In this document: piece after piece, positions 6,947-15,692 of the stretch | Position numbering within the stretch: position 1 is the first letter of the stretch | How the letters are laid out: every line of letters starts with the position of its first letter | Origin: Anaerolineae bacterium | GTDB taxonomy: Bacteria; Pseudomonadota; Alphaproteobacteria; DSM-16000; Inquilinaceae | DNA length: 37,275 nucleotides | Direction: 5' to 3' | NCBI GenBank assembly: GCA_028285185.1 | Contig: JANQQD010000102.1 | Location: forward strand, 1-37,275 | Position numbers and translations under genes: made by a program | The notes under the pieces: model-generated | Told to the model about the DNA's origin: nothing | What the model saw: only the letters and a program-made list of their open reading frames with translations | Database searches by the model: none

Positions 6947-8131
6947 ATGAAAGACGATCAGACTCGCATTCTGGACATGCTGAAGGCGCTAGTGGGCTTC
7001 GACACCGTCTCGTCGAAGCCCAACCGGGCGCTGATTGACTGGGTGGCTGACTATCTGGACGGCTTCGGCATCCCCGTTGCCGTCGTGCCCAGCGATGACG
7101 GCGCCAAGGCCAACCTCTATGCCACCGTCGGGCCCACGGACCACGCCGGCGGTGTCGTCCTGTCCGGCCATACCGATGTGGTGCCGGTGGTGGGGCAGAT
7201 CTGGTCCAGCGACCCGTTTCAGCTCACGGAGCGCGACGGCCGGCTGCATGGGCGCGGCACCTCGGACATGAAGGGTTTCCTGGCGGCCGCCCTGGCGCTG
7301 GCGCCGGCCTGGCGGTCGCGACCGCTCGCCTGCCCCATCCACATCGCGCTCACCTATGACGAGGAAATCGGATGCTTCGGCGCCCCGCGGCTGATCGACC
7401 ACATGCTGGCGCATCTGCCGAGGCCGCAGACGGTGATCATCGGCGAACCCACATCCATGAAGCCGGCCAACGCCAACAAGGGCATCCAGGTGTTCGACAC
7501 CCGGATCGAAGGCCGGCACGCCCATTCGGGCAAGCCGGCGATCGGCGCCAGCGCCGTGCGCTACGGTGTCGCCATCGCGCACCGGCTGTGGGCGCTGTCC
7601 GACCGATGCCGCGCGCACCCGGACCCGGCCTCCGGCTTCGATCCGCCCTATACGACCTTGAATGTCGGTGTGATCGAGGGTGGGTCCGCGTTCAACATCG
7701 TTGCCCGCGACTGCCGCCTGGAATGGGACATCCGACCGATCCCGGGCGACGACCCGGCGACGCTGGTTGCGGAGATCGAGGCGTACATTGCCGACGAACT
7801 GCTTCCCGGCCTGAAGGCCGAATGCCCCACGGGCAGTATCGTCAACCATGCGCGCTGCGATGTTCCGCCGTTGGTGCCAGACCCCGGCGGAATGGCCGAG
7901 CGGCTGGTCGCCGGCCTGACGGGCACCAGTGCAACCGGGACTGTGCCGTTTGCCACGGAAGCAGGGCTCTATCAGCGCGCCGGCCTCTCTGCCGTGGTGA
8001 TTGGCCCCGGCGACGTGGCTCAGGCCCATCAGCCCGATGAGGCCATCGAAGCCGACAAGCTCTGGGCCTGCGCCGACTTCCTCGGCCGCGTGGCCCATTG
8101 GGCGGAAACATCGCCGCAGCACGGCCGCTGA
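6947..8131 (+). CDS. argE: Acetylornithine deacetylase, M20 family
   Basis: The 394-residue M20 metallohydrolase probably hydrolyses N2-acetylornithine to ornithine and acetate in arginine synthesis. The di-zinc site is visible: His75 and Asp77 in SGHTDVVPV, Asp107 in GRGTSDMKG, Glu139-Glu140 in DEEIGC, Glu167 in IGEPTS, and the C-terminal His in AQAHQPDE. The lid-domain motif GRHAHSGKP is also typical of ArgE rather than DapE. ATG 6947 is taken as the start, though GTG 6944 and TTG 6938 are in frame immediately upstream. Related M20 deacylases with other substrates cannot be excluded by reading alone. Confidence 0.88.
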   Translation: MKDDQTRILDMLKALVGFDTVSSKPNRALIDWVADYLDGFGIPVAVVPSDDGAKANLYATVGPTDHAGGVVLSGHTDVVPVVGQIWSSDPFQLTERDGRLHGRGTSDMKGFLAAALALAPAWRSRPLACPIHIALTYDEEIGCFGAPRLIDHMLAHLPRPQTVIIGEPTSMKPANANKGIQVFDTRIEGRHAHSGKPAIGASAVRYGVAIAHRLWALSDRCRAHPDPASGFDPPYTTLNVGVIEGGSAFNIVARDCRLEWDIRPIPGDDPATLVAEIEAYIADELLPGLKAECPTGSIVNHARCDVPPLVPDPGGMAERLVAGLTGTSATGTVPFATEAGLYQRAGLSAVVIGPGDVAQAHQPDEAIEADKLWACADFLGRVAHWAETSPQHGR

Positions 8132-8271
8132 CGCCGCGCCAGCGCCACCGGCGATACACCGCGGGTCGCCAGTGGCTGGTCGATTCGTCCGGGATCTGTC
8201 ACAAATCACTTTGAATCCGGGCGACTACACCGGAAACCATTCCCAATTGCGGCGAGGGAGCGGCAACGACC

Positions 8272-9807
8272 ATGGCGCGGGACCGGTTGGATAGCGGCGG
8301 GCTGGCCGACCCGGTGCTGCGCAAGATGGTCGCGTTCTCAGGTGTGGGTCTGTTCGAGACCGACCTGCTGGGTCGGATCCGCTATGCCAACGACCAGCTT
8401 GCCCGTTTGCTGGGCTATGCCGATGCGCCTGCGCTGCTGGTCTGCGGCCGCACGGCCTCCAGCTTTTATGTGGATCCGGAGGATCAGATCCGGGTGCGTG
8501 CCGCCGTCGAGGCGACCGGGCGCATCGACGGGGCCGTCTATGCTGTGCGCCGTGCCGACGGCCGGCAGATCTGGGTCAGCGAGCACGGCACGGCGCTGCG
8601 GGGCCCGGACGGCGAAATCATCGGCTATATCGGATCCCTCTCCGACGTCACGGAGCTGGTCGAGACGCAGCTGCGGCTCGCCCAGGCGGAAGCCGACTAC
8701 CGGCGCATCTTCGAACGCGCCACCGAGGGCATCTATCGTTCGTCCCTGGACGGCAAGCAACTCCGGTCCAACCCGGCGCTCAACCACCTGAACGGGTATG
8801 AGACGGAAGAGGAGCATCTGGCCGGCGTCAAGGACATCGCGACGGAATGGTATGTCGACCCGCACCGCCGCGATCAGTTCAAAGAGCTTCTGGCGAAGAA
8901 CGGCTTTGTCGAGAACTTCGAGTCCGAGATCTTCGCCCACAAGTCCCGTCGGCGTCTTTGGATCTCGGAGAACGCTTATCTGGTGCGCGATGCCGGCGGC
9001 GAACCGCTGTTCTACGAAGGCACTGTCCGCGACATCACAGACCGGAAAGAGGCCGAGCTGGCTCTGCGCAAGGCGCTGGAAGAGGCGGAGAGTGCCAGCC
9101 GGGCCAAGAGCACCTTCATGGCCAGCGTGAGCCATGAGCTGCGCACACCGCTGAATGCCATCCTCGGCTTTTCCGATCTGATCTTGAGCCATCCCCAGGC
9201 CGGTCCGGCGCTGGATACGGTGCGCGACTATGCCCTGCACATCAATGAGAGCGGGCGGCATCTGCTGGCCCTGATCAATGACATCCTGGACTTGGCGCGG
9301 ATCGAAGCCAGCGCCCGGGTCCTTGAGCCCGAAGCGCTGGCCGCCGAAGGCGTGCTTGCCGACGCAGTCGGCACGCTGCGCCCTCTGCTTCAGGAAAAGG
9401 CGATCGACGTCGAGATGGCGCCGGCACAGGGCCTTTGCCTGCACGCCGACCGCCGCGCCATGCATCAGTGCATGCTGAACGTACTGTCCAACGCCATAAA
9501 ATTCAGCGTGCGCGGCCAGTCCATCGCCATCGCCTGCGCCCGTGTCGACGGTCTGGCGCAGGTCACGGTGACCGACCACGGCGACGGCATGCCGCCGGAG
9601 CTGATCGCCCGCTTGGGCGAACCCTTCCTGATCGACGAGAACCAACCCAAATCGGCCACACCCGGCACCGGCCTGGGCCTTGCCATCACCCACTCGCTTT
9701 TGGACCAAATGGGCGGGCGTCTGGCCATAGATAGCACCCCGGGGCAGGGGACGACGGTGACGCTCTCAGTGCCGGAATCAGCGGAGGACGGTCGGGATCT
9801 TCACTAA
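8272..9807 (+). CDS. Soluble two-PAS sensor histidine kinase
   Basis: This 511-residue cytoplasmic kinase has no membrane segment or signal peptide. PAS domains lie at about 17-130 (ending GYIGSLSDVTELVE) and 140-260 (ending EGTVRDITDRKEAE). A HisKA dimerisation domain follows with phospho-acceptor His288 in SHELRTPLNAILGF. The ATPase domain has the N-box NVLSNAIKFS (403-412), the G1 box DHGDGMP (435-441) and the G2 box GTGLGL (465-470). The PAS domains would sense a cytoplasmic or diffusible signal. The ligand is not deducible, and no haem or flavin motif is obvious. There is no receiver domain and no response regulator in the window, so it is an orphan here. ATG 8272 has GAGGGAG upstream. 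Confidence 0.9.
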   Translation: MARDRLDSGGLADPVLRKMVAFSGVGLFETDLLGRIRYANDQLARLLGYADAPALLVCGRTASSFYVDPEDQIRVRAAVEATGRIDGAVYAVRRADGRQIWVSEHGTALRGPDGEIIGYIGSLSDVTELVETQLRLAQAEADYRRIFERATEGIYRSSLDGKQLRSNPALNHLNGYETEEEHLAGVKDIATEWYVDPHRRDQFKELLAKNGFVENFESEIFAHKSRRRLWISENAYLVRDAGGEPLFYEGTVRDITDRKEAELALRKALEEAESASRAKSTFMASVSHELRTPLNAILGFSDLILSHPQAGPALDTVRDYALHINESGRHLLALINDILDLARIEASARVLEPEALAAEGVLADAVGTLRPLLQEKAIDVEMAPAQGLCLHADRRAMHQCMLNVLSNAIKFSVRGQSIAIACARVDGLAQVTVTDHGDGMPPELIARLGEPFLIDENQPKSATPGTGLGLAITHSLLDQMGGRLAIDSTPGQGTTVTLSVPESAEDGRDLH

Positions 9808-9911
9808 GCGGCCGACGATCCCAAACAGCGACGACGTCGCACAGGCGGGCCCATTTCCGCCCATCGGTCTCTGGCCGCAGGGTCTTGGGCAGTTCTCGGC
9901 AGAGATAGGCA

Positions 9912-9933
9912 TCGCATGTCACGCGACATGCGA
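9912..9933. repeat. Perfect inverted repeat between convergent genes
   Basis: TCGCATGTC-ACGC-GACATGCGA has 9-bp perfect arms and a 4-nt loop. It lies in the 143-bp space between the ends of the kinase gene (plus) and the racemase-like gene (minus). Without a T-run it could be a weak bidirectional terminator or a protein site. Confidence 0.4.
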
Positions 9934-9950
9934 GAGGAAGCGGGCGGAGC

Positions 9951-10622
9951 CTATTGAGCGGCAAGATCCGCGATCACGTCGATATGGACCTTGGCGCAGT
10001 CGATCACAGGGAAGCCGACATCTCGGCCATCGAAGGCCAGGACCAGATCGGTCCCACCGAGCATGATCGCCTCGGCGCCGCTCTCCGCGAGGATCGCACG
10101 GCTTGCAGACAGGAAGACCGCGCGCTGCGCCTCGGTCACAGCGCCGGCGGACGCCATCTCGACATAGGCCTGGTGAACCTCATCAAGCCCCGCGCCGCTG
10201 GGCGGGATGATTTCGGCCGAACCAACACCACCATAGAACCGCGTCTCCATCACAGTGCGAGTTCCAAGGATCCCCACTCTACGCAGGCCGAACTCTTGGA
10301 TCGTAGCATCGACGGCCCCGATCATGTCGATGACCGGGAGCGGCGAAACCGCCTTGAACTCGTCGATACAGAAATGTCCGGCGATTGAGGTGACTGCGAC
10401 CTGCCGTGCCCCCGCAGCCTTCAAGCGCTGGCTCAGGCGGGTGAAGATCGCAACCTGCGCCGCCCTGTCATCGTTGGTCAGGTTCTTCAGAAGCGTCGGG
10501 GTGTCGGCATGGACGATCGTCAGATCCAGACCGAATGGCCGTTTAGCGGCGATCCCGATCAGGCTTCGGTAGTAGTAGTCCGTTGCGGCCGGGCCGATGC
10601 CGCCGACCAGCCCGATATGCAT
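9951..10622 (-). CDS. Aspartate/glutamate racemase-fold protein lacking both catalytic cysteines
   Basis: The 223-residue protein has the family's N-terminal signature MHIGLVGGIGPAATDYYYR and the duplicated alpha/beta layout of Asp/Glu racemases. In active members, Cys in a CNTAH-type motif and Cys in an LGCTEL-type motif act as the two acid/base residues. Here the matching stretches read VTSIAGHF (77-84) and LGGTDL (188-193), so the first site has Ser/Thr and the second has Gly190. Some broad-specificity racemases (YgeA/RacX type) use Thr at the first site but keep the second Cys. Racemisation by the usual two-base mechanism therefore looks unlikely. The start ATG 10622 has GGGAGGA upstream, and the longer frame to 10688 lacks a ribosome site. 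Confidence 0.8.
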   Translation of the reverse strand: MHIGLVGGIGPAATDYYYRSLIGIAAKRPFGLDLTIVHADTPTLLKNLTNDDRAAQVAIFTRLSQRLKAAGARQVAVTSIAGHFCIDEFKAVSPLPVIDMIGAVDATIQEFGLRRVGILGTRTVMETRFYGGVGSAEIIPPSGAGLDEVHQAYVEMASAGAVTEAQRAVFLSASRAILAESGAEAIMLGGTDLVLAFDGRDVGFPVIDCAKVHIDVIADLAAQ

Positions 10623-10840
10623 CCGCCAGTCCTCCCGTTCGAACTCCGCATTAATTGAAATAGGGCATGGTCCGACGGCCCGCAGCAAGATCGTTGTTCA
10701 CCGATATGTTCGCTGGCCAGGTAACCATCCCAACTGGCACGGCACACGCCGCACCTGGGCCCTACGTCATCGCCACCGTCGACCAGAGGGCGGCAGTTGG
10801 CCGGTGGAACTGTGGACCTCTGGGCTCCGGCCTCAGGCGT

Positions 10841-11758
10841 CTAATCTGCTGGAAGCGGCAGCGCCTCGGGGTCGTCGGGCACAGGGCCGAAGCGGCCGGC
10901 GGTCCAGTCTGCCTTGGCCTGCTCTATCCTCTCTTTGCGGCTGGAGACGAAGTTCCACCAGATGTACCGGCGGCCATCCATGGGCTCGCCGCCCAGCAGC
11001 ATCAGCCGGCACGACGTCTCAGCCGCCAGGGTGACGGTGTCGCCAGGACGGAAGACAAGCAGGCGGCCTGCCTCGAACGCGTCGCCGGCTACCGAAACCG
11101 ACCCCGTCGCGACATAGGCCGCGCGCTCTTCGTGTTCGACGTCCAGCGGTAGGCGGGCGCCCGGCTTCATGGTCACGTCGGCGTAGAACAGCGGCGAGGC
11201 TGTCGCCACCGGCGCCTCTGCGCCGAGCGCCTCGCCGGCGATCACGCGGGCCGTCCATCCCTCGCCATCGACGACGGGCAAGGTGGTGATGGCGTGGTGG
11301 GCGAAGGCGGGCGCGGTTTCCTCCAGGACCTCCGGCAGAGCCACCCAGCTCTGGATGCCGGCCAGCGTGTGTCCGGCGGCGCGTGTTTCCGGCCCCGTGC
11401 GTTCGGAATGGGCGATGCCGCTTCCAGCGGTCATCCAGTTGACGTCGCCGGGTCGGATGGGCTGGATCGTGCCCAGGCTGTCGCGGTGCACGATCTCGCC
11501 AGAGAACAGGTAGGTGACCGTGGCGAGGCCGATATGCGGATGCGGCCGCACGTCCAGCCCCTCTCCGGGCGACAGCGTGGCCGGCCCCATCTCGTCCAGG
11601 AAGATGAAGGGCCCGACCATGCGCCGACGGGACGAGGGCAGGGCCCGCCGCACCTCGAACCCGCCGATGTCGCTTGTGCGCGGCACAATCACCGTGTCGA
11701 TGGAGCCCGGGCCCGTCGGCCCGCCGCCGTCCGAGGTTTCGGCGCGCTGCCCAGTCAT
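10841..11758 (-). CDS. Pirin-family bicupin protein
   Basis: The 305-residue protein has the two-cupin pirin architecture. The N-terminal cupin carries the iron-binding set His73 and His75 ([13 protein letters not shown]), His117 and Glu119 ([10 protein letters not shown]). FIFLDEMGP and [12 protein letters not shown] are also family hallmarks. The C-terminal cupin (about 195-290) lacks a clear metal site, as usual. Pirins are cytoplasmic iron proteins. Some act as quercetin dioxygenases and others as regulators, and nothing here decides the role. It is a single gene on this strand, with about 220 bp of featureless sequence between its stop and the racemase-like gene. It diverges from the PH-domain gene across 168 bp, where I see no clear promoter. 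Confidence 0.9.
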   Translation of the reverse strand: MTGQRAETSDGGGPTGPGSIDTVIVPRTSDIGGFEVRRALPSSRRRMVGPFIFLDEMGPATLSPGEGLDVRPHPHIGLATVTYLFSGEIVHRDSLGTIQPIRPGDVNWMTAGSGIAHSERTGPETRAAGHTLAGIQSWVALPEVLEETAPAFAHHAITTLPVVDGEGWTARVIAGEALGAEAPVATASPLFYADVTMKPGARLPLDVEHEERAAYVATGSVSVAGDAFEAGRLLVFRPGDTVTLAAETSCRLMLLGGEPMDGRRYIWWNFVSSRKERIEQAKADWTAGRFGPVPDDPEALPLPAD

Positions 11759-11926
11759 TCGATCATTCCCCGTTTCGCGTGCTGATTGCCAGTCAAGCAG
11801 GCCGCGTCGGCGGCGGCAATCGCGGCCGCAGCGGCAAATTCGGTTCCATATCTAACCTGCGCCATTGTGTCGCCCACTGTCTCGAGTATCGTTCGGGTCG
11901 TCTTCAGGGGGTGAAGGGGGCTGACG

Positions 11927-12484
11927 ATGGTGCCGCTGCAGGAAGCTCAACGGCAGATTGCATCCGGGGAGAAGCTGGTTTGGGCAGAGCGTGCCAGCCC
12001 CGGCAAGTTGGCGTTGCGGCGATTGCCGATAGCGCTGTTCGGCATCCCGTTTTTCGGCTTCGCCGTGTTCTGGGTCACCATGGCGTCCAAGGCGACGGCG
12101 GACGTCGACGGACCGTTCCAGTTCTTTCCGCTGTTCGGGATGATCTTCGTGATCGTCGGGGCGGGCATGCTGCTGTCGCCTTTGTGGGGATATGCCATCG
12201 GCATGAGCACGACCTATGCCATCACCGACCGACGACTCATGATCCTGCGCAAGTTTCCGCGGCAGACCGTGGAGTCGTACGACCCCAAGGACATCGGCCG
12301 GATCGTGCGCCATGAAGGGGCCGGCGGCCGCGGCGATGTGATCTTCCGGGAGGAGGAGCGCTACGGCAGCAGGGGCCGGGTACGCATTCAAAAGATCGGG
12401 TTCTTCGGTATCCCCGAGGTCCGACGCGTGGAGGAGGCCGTGCGCAAGCTCAAAGACAGCGCCGACGACCGCGACAGGCGTTAG
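11927..12484 (+). CDS. Bacterial PH-like (DUF304-type) membrane protein
   Basis: This 185-residue protein has a short N-terminal segment with GEKLVWAER, two hydrophobic segments at about 33-53 and 66-90, and a C-terminal soluble part. That part contains TTYAITDRRLMI, the usual first strands of bacterial PH (bPH2/DUF304) domains. The function is unknown, though such proteins often sit at the inner membrane. The start ATG 11927 is preceded by GAAGGGGG. The N-terminal 30 residues are partly repeated in a truncated frame at 12951, suggesting this was once one of two paralogues. The DUF1801 gene follows after 15 bp. Confidence 0.7.
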   Translation: MVPLQEAQRQIASGEKLVWAERASPGKLALRRLPIALFGIPFFGFAVFWVTMASKATADVDGPFQFFPLFGMIFVIVGAGMLLSPLWGYAIGMSTTYAITDRRLMILRKFPRQTVESYDPKDIGRIVRHEGAGGRGDVIFREEERYGSRGRVRIQKIGFFGIPEVRRVEEAVRKLKDSADDRDRR

Positions 12485-12499
12485 GCGCAGGCTCGAGCC

Positions 12500-12919
12500 G
12501 TGGCCGAGATGAAGACCCAGCCCACGGAGGCTTCCGTCGCCGCGTTCCTCGACGGTGTCGAGAGCGACCTTCGTCGGCAGGACGCTGAGACGCTGCTGGA
12601 TCTGATGGGCCGCGTCACCGGTGACCCGCCGATAATGTGGGGCCCCAGCATCGTCGGCTTCGGCCGCTACCACTACAGATACGAAAGCGGCAGAGAGGGC
12701 GACTTCTTCCTGACCGGCTTCTCACCGCGCAAATCGACGCTGACCGTCTACATCATGCCGGGGTTCAGCGCCTATGACGACCTGATGGGCCGTCTTGGGA
12801 AGCACAAGACCGGCCGGTCATGCCTCTACATCAACAAGCTGGCCGATGTGGATCTGGCAGTGTTGGAGCAGTTGCTGGCGGCCTCCGTCGCCTGGATGCG
12901 GCAGCGCTATCCTGGATAA
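12500..12919 (+). CDS. DUF1801 (YdhG-like) protein
   Basis: The 139-residue soluble protein has the DUF1801/YdhG pattern. Its N-terminus contains VAAFLDGVESDLRRQDAETL, and the core PIMWGPSIVGFGRYHYRY is followed by an FFLTGFSPRKSTLTVYIM strand pair. It ends with GRSCLYINKLADVD and a C-terminal helix. The fold is known but the biochemical role is not. The start is GTG 12500, with ATG 12509 as an alternative. It follows the PH-like gene by 15 bp and is probably cotranscribed. Confidence 0.8.
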   Translation: MAEMKTQPTEASVAAFLDGVESDLRRQDAETLLDLMGRVTGDPPIMWGPSIVGFGRYHYRYESGREGDFFLTGFSPRKSTLTVYIMPGFSAYDDLMGRLGKHKTGRSCLYINKLADVDLAVLEQLLAASVAWMRQRYPG

Positions 12920-12950
12920 GCTTTCGCTTCATCTCAGGGATTCTCGGATT

Positions 12951-13068
12951 ATGACGATGTGGCCGCCGCAGGAAGCACGGCGCCATATGGCGTCCGGGGA
13001 AAGGCTGATCTGGGCGGAATGCGTTGGCCCGCGATCCTTCGGTGATGTCCGGCATTTCGGTCAGTGGA
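12951..13068 (+). pseudogene. Truncated paralogue of the PH-like gene at 11927
   Basis: The ATG at 12951 opens a frame beginning MTMWPPQEARRHMASGERLI and WAECVGPRSF. This parallels MVPLQEAQRQIASGEKLVWAE of the intact gene at 11927 for about 28 residues. Similarity then stops and the frame runs on antisense into the 3' end of mipA, with an Arg/Cys-rich tail typical of spurious translation. I read it as the 5' stub of a second PH-like gene, cut by a deletion or rearrangement whose junction lies near 13035-13070. A short expressed peptide cannot be excluded. Confidence 0.6.
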
Positions 13069-13959
13069 TCACCAACTGTAGCCGCCGCCAATGCCGAACA
13101 CGAACTGGTCGGCGGACCCCCTGTCGGCGACGATCGGACTGTCGGCCGCATCGCTCAGCAGCCGGCGATAGTTCGCGCCGGCGCCGATGTGCCATGACGG
13201 GCTGAGGCTCTGGATCAGCACAAGATTGAAACGGACGTCGCGGAACCCCGCCCCCGCGTCGAAGACGGGAAGCCCACTGGCCACGGAATTGAAGGGATCG
13301 ACAGAGAAGTATGTGTCGAAATAGTCGCCCGACGCGAATGTCGAGCCGACGCTTGTGGCGACGGTCGTCGACTCCCCTAGGGCGAACGACCGGGCGATCG
13401 AAGCATCGATCAGCCACCCATTGTGGACGCCGGTGATATCGTGGCGAAACTGCGCACCGAAACGCAAGCGATCCCGCGGATCTTCCGGATCGACGATCTC
13501 GTAGGCCGCGAACATCCCGAACTCGAAGGCGACACCGACGCCCTGCAGCCGGTCGACGACCTCATCCTCCACATCGCTGCGATCGAGCCGGAGAACGCCG
13601 GCCGGGCCGACCCGCCAGTTCGGATCCTTCACCAGGTTTACCTCGACGGTGTTCGCCAGCAGACTGATGTACCGGTCCCCAAGCGCGTCGAGGGAGTACC
13701 GCGCGAATGGGGCGACCCCGACCGTGTAGTCGTCAGAGCCGAGATAGTCGGGAGCCACGCCGACCCCCGCGACGACGTAATCGGGGACGCCGATTGGCTG
13801 GAGGTTCAACGGCAGATCCACTTGCGCCCACACCGGTAGCGACAAAAGGCTCATGCCTGCCACGATCATCAGGAACGCCGGTCGGCAGGTTGGCCGATCT
13901 GTCCGCTCGTCCGCGCTTCTGCCGTTACCGGGGAGATACCCGGCCTGGTTCGGGATCAT
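13069..13959 (-). CDS. MipA/OmpV-family outer membrane protein
   Basis: This 296-residue protein has a signal peptide near residues 28-46, with a hydrophobic stretch MIVAGMSLLSLPVWA before QVDLP. A beta-barrel-like alternating sequence follows, opening with YVVAGVGVAPDYLGSDDY and PFARY. These are typical of MipA/OmpV proteins (MltA-interacting scaffold or outer membrane porin-like). The C-terminus FGIGGGYSW ends in an aromatic residue, as expected for outer membrane barrel insertion. The start ATG 13959 has a GCGAGG-like site. A later ATG at 13869 begins right at the signal peptide and is an alternative. The gene's 3' end abuts the truncated PH-like frame. Confidence 0.8.
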   Translation of the reverse strand: MIPNQAGYLPGNGRSADERTDRPTCRPAFLMIVAGMSLLSLPVWAQVDLPLNLQPIGVPDYVVAGVGVAPDYLGSDDYTVGVAPFARYSLDALGDRYISLLANTVEVNLVKDPNWRVGPAGVLRLDRSDVEDEVVDRLQGVGVAFEFGMFAAYEIVDPEDPRDRLRFGAQFRHDITGVHNGWLIDASIARSFALGESTTVATSVGSTFASGDYFDTYFSVDPFNSVASGLPVFDAGAGFRDVRFNLVLIQSLSPSWHIGAGANYRRLLSDAADSPIVADRGSADQFVFGIGGGYSW

Positions 13960-14103
13960 CGCGACTGCCTCGCCGTACCGGGGACCCTTGTGCCCATGAC
14001 ATCGTGACCGCGTCACGTCCTTAACGGTGGCCGCGGAGGTCAGGTTTCGCTGCGCTCTACCGGACTTACGGGCTGCTGGGTGCCGGTTGCGCAGCATTGC
14101 GCG

Positions 14104-14550
14104 TCAGGGGCGCCCCTCGCGAAGCAGACGCCACCAGATAATCAGGCCGCAGGCGGCGGCGGGCAGAATGGCCAATGTCCCCATGGCTGCCGGGGAGCCC
14201 TCAACCGAAAGGATCCACGCATACCCGGCCCAGATCGCCCATCCGCAGGCGCCGTAAGCCAGCATCGCGATAAGCCAGCTCGTGCGTGCCCCAGCGCCCC
14301 AGAGGATGGTGAGCGGCAAGGTCACAAGCAGGAAAGCAAACATGATCGGAAGCGAATACACGATAGAGATATAGAGCAGTAGAACCCGCTCGTGATCGCC
14401 GGTGTCCAGCCTTTCAATGACGAATGCCTGGGCAATAGCGGTGACCGTGCCCGCAATGCAGGCAAGGACAAAGGCAATTGCAAGGGATCCCCAGAACCTG
14501 CCCGAGCGGAGATTGCCTCTGATATTGTCTCTCGCAAGCATCCGGAACAT
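14104..14550 (-). CDS. Hypothetical four-helix membrane protein
   Basis: The 148-residue protein has a short basic N-terminus and about four hydrophobic helices, starting around SLAIAFVLACIAGTVTAIA, YISIVYSLPIMFAFLLVTLP, SWLIAMLAYGACGWAIWAGY and MGTLAILPAAACGLIIWW. I do not recognise the family. The start ATG 14550 has GGGGA upstream, and an upstream in-frame start at 14595 lacks one. It lies between the exported-protein operon and mipA on the same strand, with gaps of 108 and 144 bp, so cotranscription is uncertain. Confidence 0.6.
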   Translation of the reverse strand: MFRMLARDNIRGNLRSGRFWGSLAIAFVLACIAGTVTAIAQAFVIERLDTGDHERVLLLYISIVYSLPIMFAFLLVTLPLTILWGAGARTSWLIAMLAYGACGWAIWAGYAWILSVEGSPAAMGTLAILPAAACGLIIWWRLLREGRP

Positions 14551-14658
14551 GTTGAGTCCCCTGTTGCACGGACCTGATAGTGCTAAACGGCACAAGACCG
14601 TCGACGGTTTGGTGCGCGAACGCCGGCGCGGCTGAAGGAAGGCGCCCGCGCGCCTGGG

Positions 14659-15663
14659 CTACCGGATCTCGATCTCGCGGGTAATCTCCGTGATGACCTG
14701 ACCATCGCGGCTCAAACTGTAGAGGCCGCGATACGACCCAGGCGGCCAGCCCCCATCGGGCGTGCGCCGTCCGCTGAAGGCGAACCATGAGACGAAGCTG
14801 GTGTCCAGCGTTTCGCTCGTCTCATGCACAACCCCGCCGTCCGGACCGATGATAACGATGTGCTGCTGGTCGCCGGCCAGGGCTCCCATGACGTCGGCCC
14901 AGAAGACGAGGGCCGGGGCATAAGCGGGCAGGCCGGGGGCGTCATAGCCGCCGGTGCGCGCCACGGCCTGTTCGACCGCCTGGTCGGCAAAGCCGGCGGC
15001 GAGCGTCGCCGTGGCCATGTATGCCAGCTGCGGCGCCACCGCTTCGTCCCAGAGCGTCTGGCGCTGGTCGCCACAGGCGAAGCCCCGCGTGGTATCGCCC
15101 TGGCCGACGAACGGGTCGACGGGTGTGCCCTCGTACCGAACGGTAAACTCGACATTCGGGAACTCGGTATTGCCGGACAGACCAACGGCGCCGATCGGCT
15201 GACCGCGGGAAACCGTGTCGCCGGCGGAGACCATCAGGCTGTCCCGGCGCAGGTGGCTGTACTGGGTCTCCCATCCGCCGCCATGGTCGATCACCACGCC
15301 ATTTCCGGCCTCGCGCCCTGCTGTTGCGGCCGGCGGCAGCTCGCTGACGAGCTGATCGACCATGCCGTCGCGGGTGCGCAGCACGACACCGTCGGCGGCC
15401 GCCAGGACCAGCACGTTGCTGGGAATGTCGGCGATCCTGGGCAGGCGGATATCGGTGCCATCATGCCCATCATAGGTCAGCCAGCCGCAGGCGTAATCGA
15501 CGCTATCGCGGCCGGGATCGTGGTCGACATAGTTCTGGATGAAGCAGTCGACGCCGTAGTCGCAGTCGACCGGAAACGCGAAGGCCGGAGCCTGTTGGGC
15601 ATGGGCCGGCACCGACACGCAGAAACAGGCGAGGAGTGCAAGGCAGGCGCGGTGAGCGGTCAT
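14659..15663 (-). CDS. Exported M23-like (LytM-fold) protein with a degenerate active site
   Basis: The 334-residue protein has a signal peptide ending about AHA-Q (22/23). A LytM/M23 domain covers about 60-180, and a C-terminal beta-rich region spans about 245-334. Zinc-site residues His67 and Asp71 (GHDGTDIRL) and His137 (TQYSHLRR) are present. The final motif, normally HxH as in PHLHFEV, reads PNVEFTV (169-175), so the catalytic His is Asn170 and the zinc His is Glu172. It may be a non-catalytic binding or activator protein, like EnvC/NlpD-type LytM factors, rather than a peptidase. Several Cys pairs suggest disulfides. The start ATG 15663 has GAGAGGG, 29 bp after the patatin gene in the same operon. 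Confidence 0.8.
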   Translation of the reverse strand: MTAHRACLALLACFCVSVPAHAQQAPAFAFPVDCDYGVDCFIQNYVDHDPGRDSVDYACGWLTYDGHDGTDIRLPRIADIPSNVLVLAAADGVVLRTRDGMVDQLVSELPPAATAGREAGNGVVIDHGGGWETQYSHLRRDSLMVSAGDTVSRGQPIGAVGLSGNTEFPNVEFTVRYEGTPVDPFVGQGDTTRGFACGDQRQTLWDEAVAPQLAYMATATLAAGFADQAVEQAVARTGGYDAPGLPAYAPALVFWADVMGALAGDQQHIVIIGPDGGVVHETSETLDTSFVSWFAFSGRRTPDGGWPPGSYRGLYSLSRDGQVITEITREIEIR

Positions 15664-15692
15664 CTTGGCCCTCTCTGCGGTGAGCCGGATGG

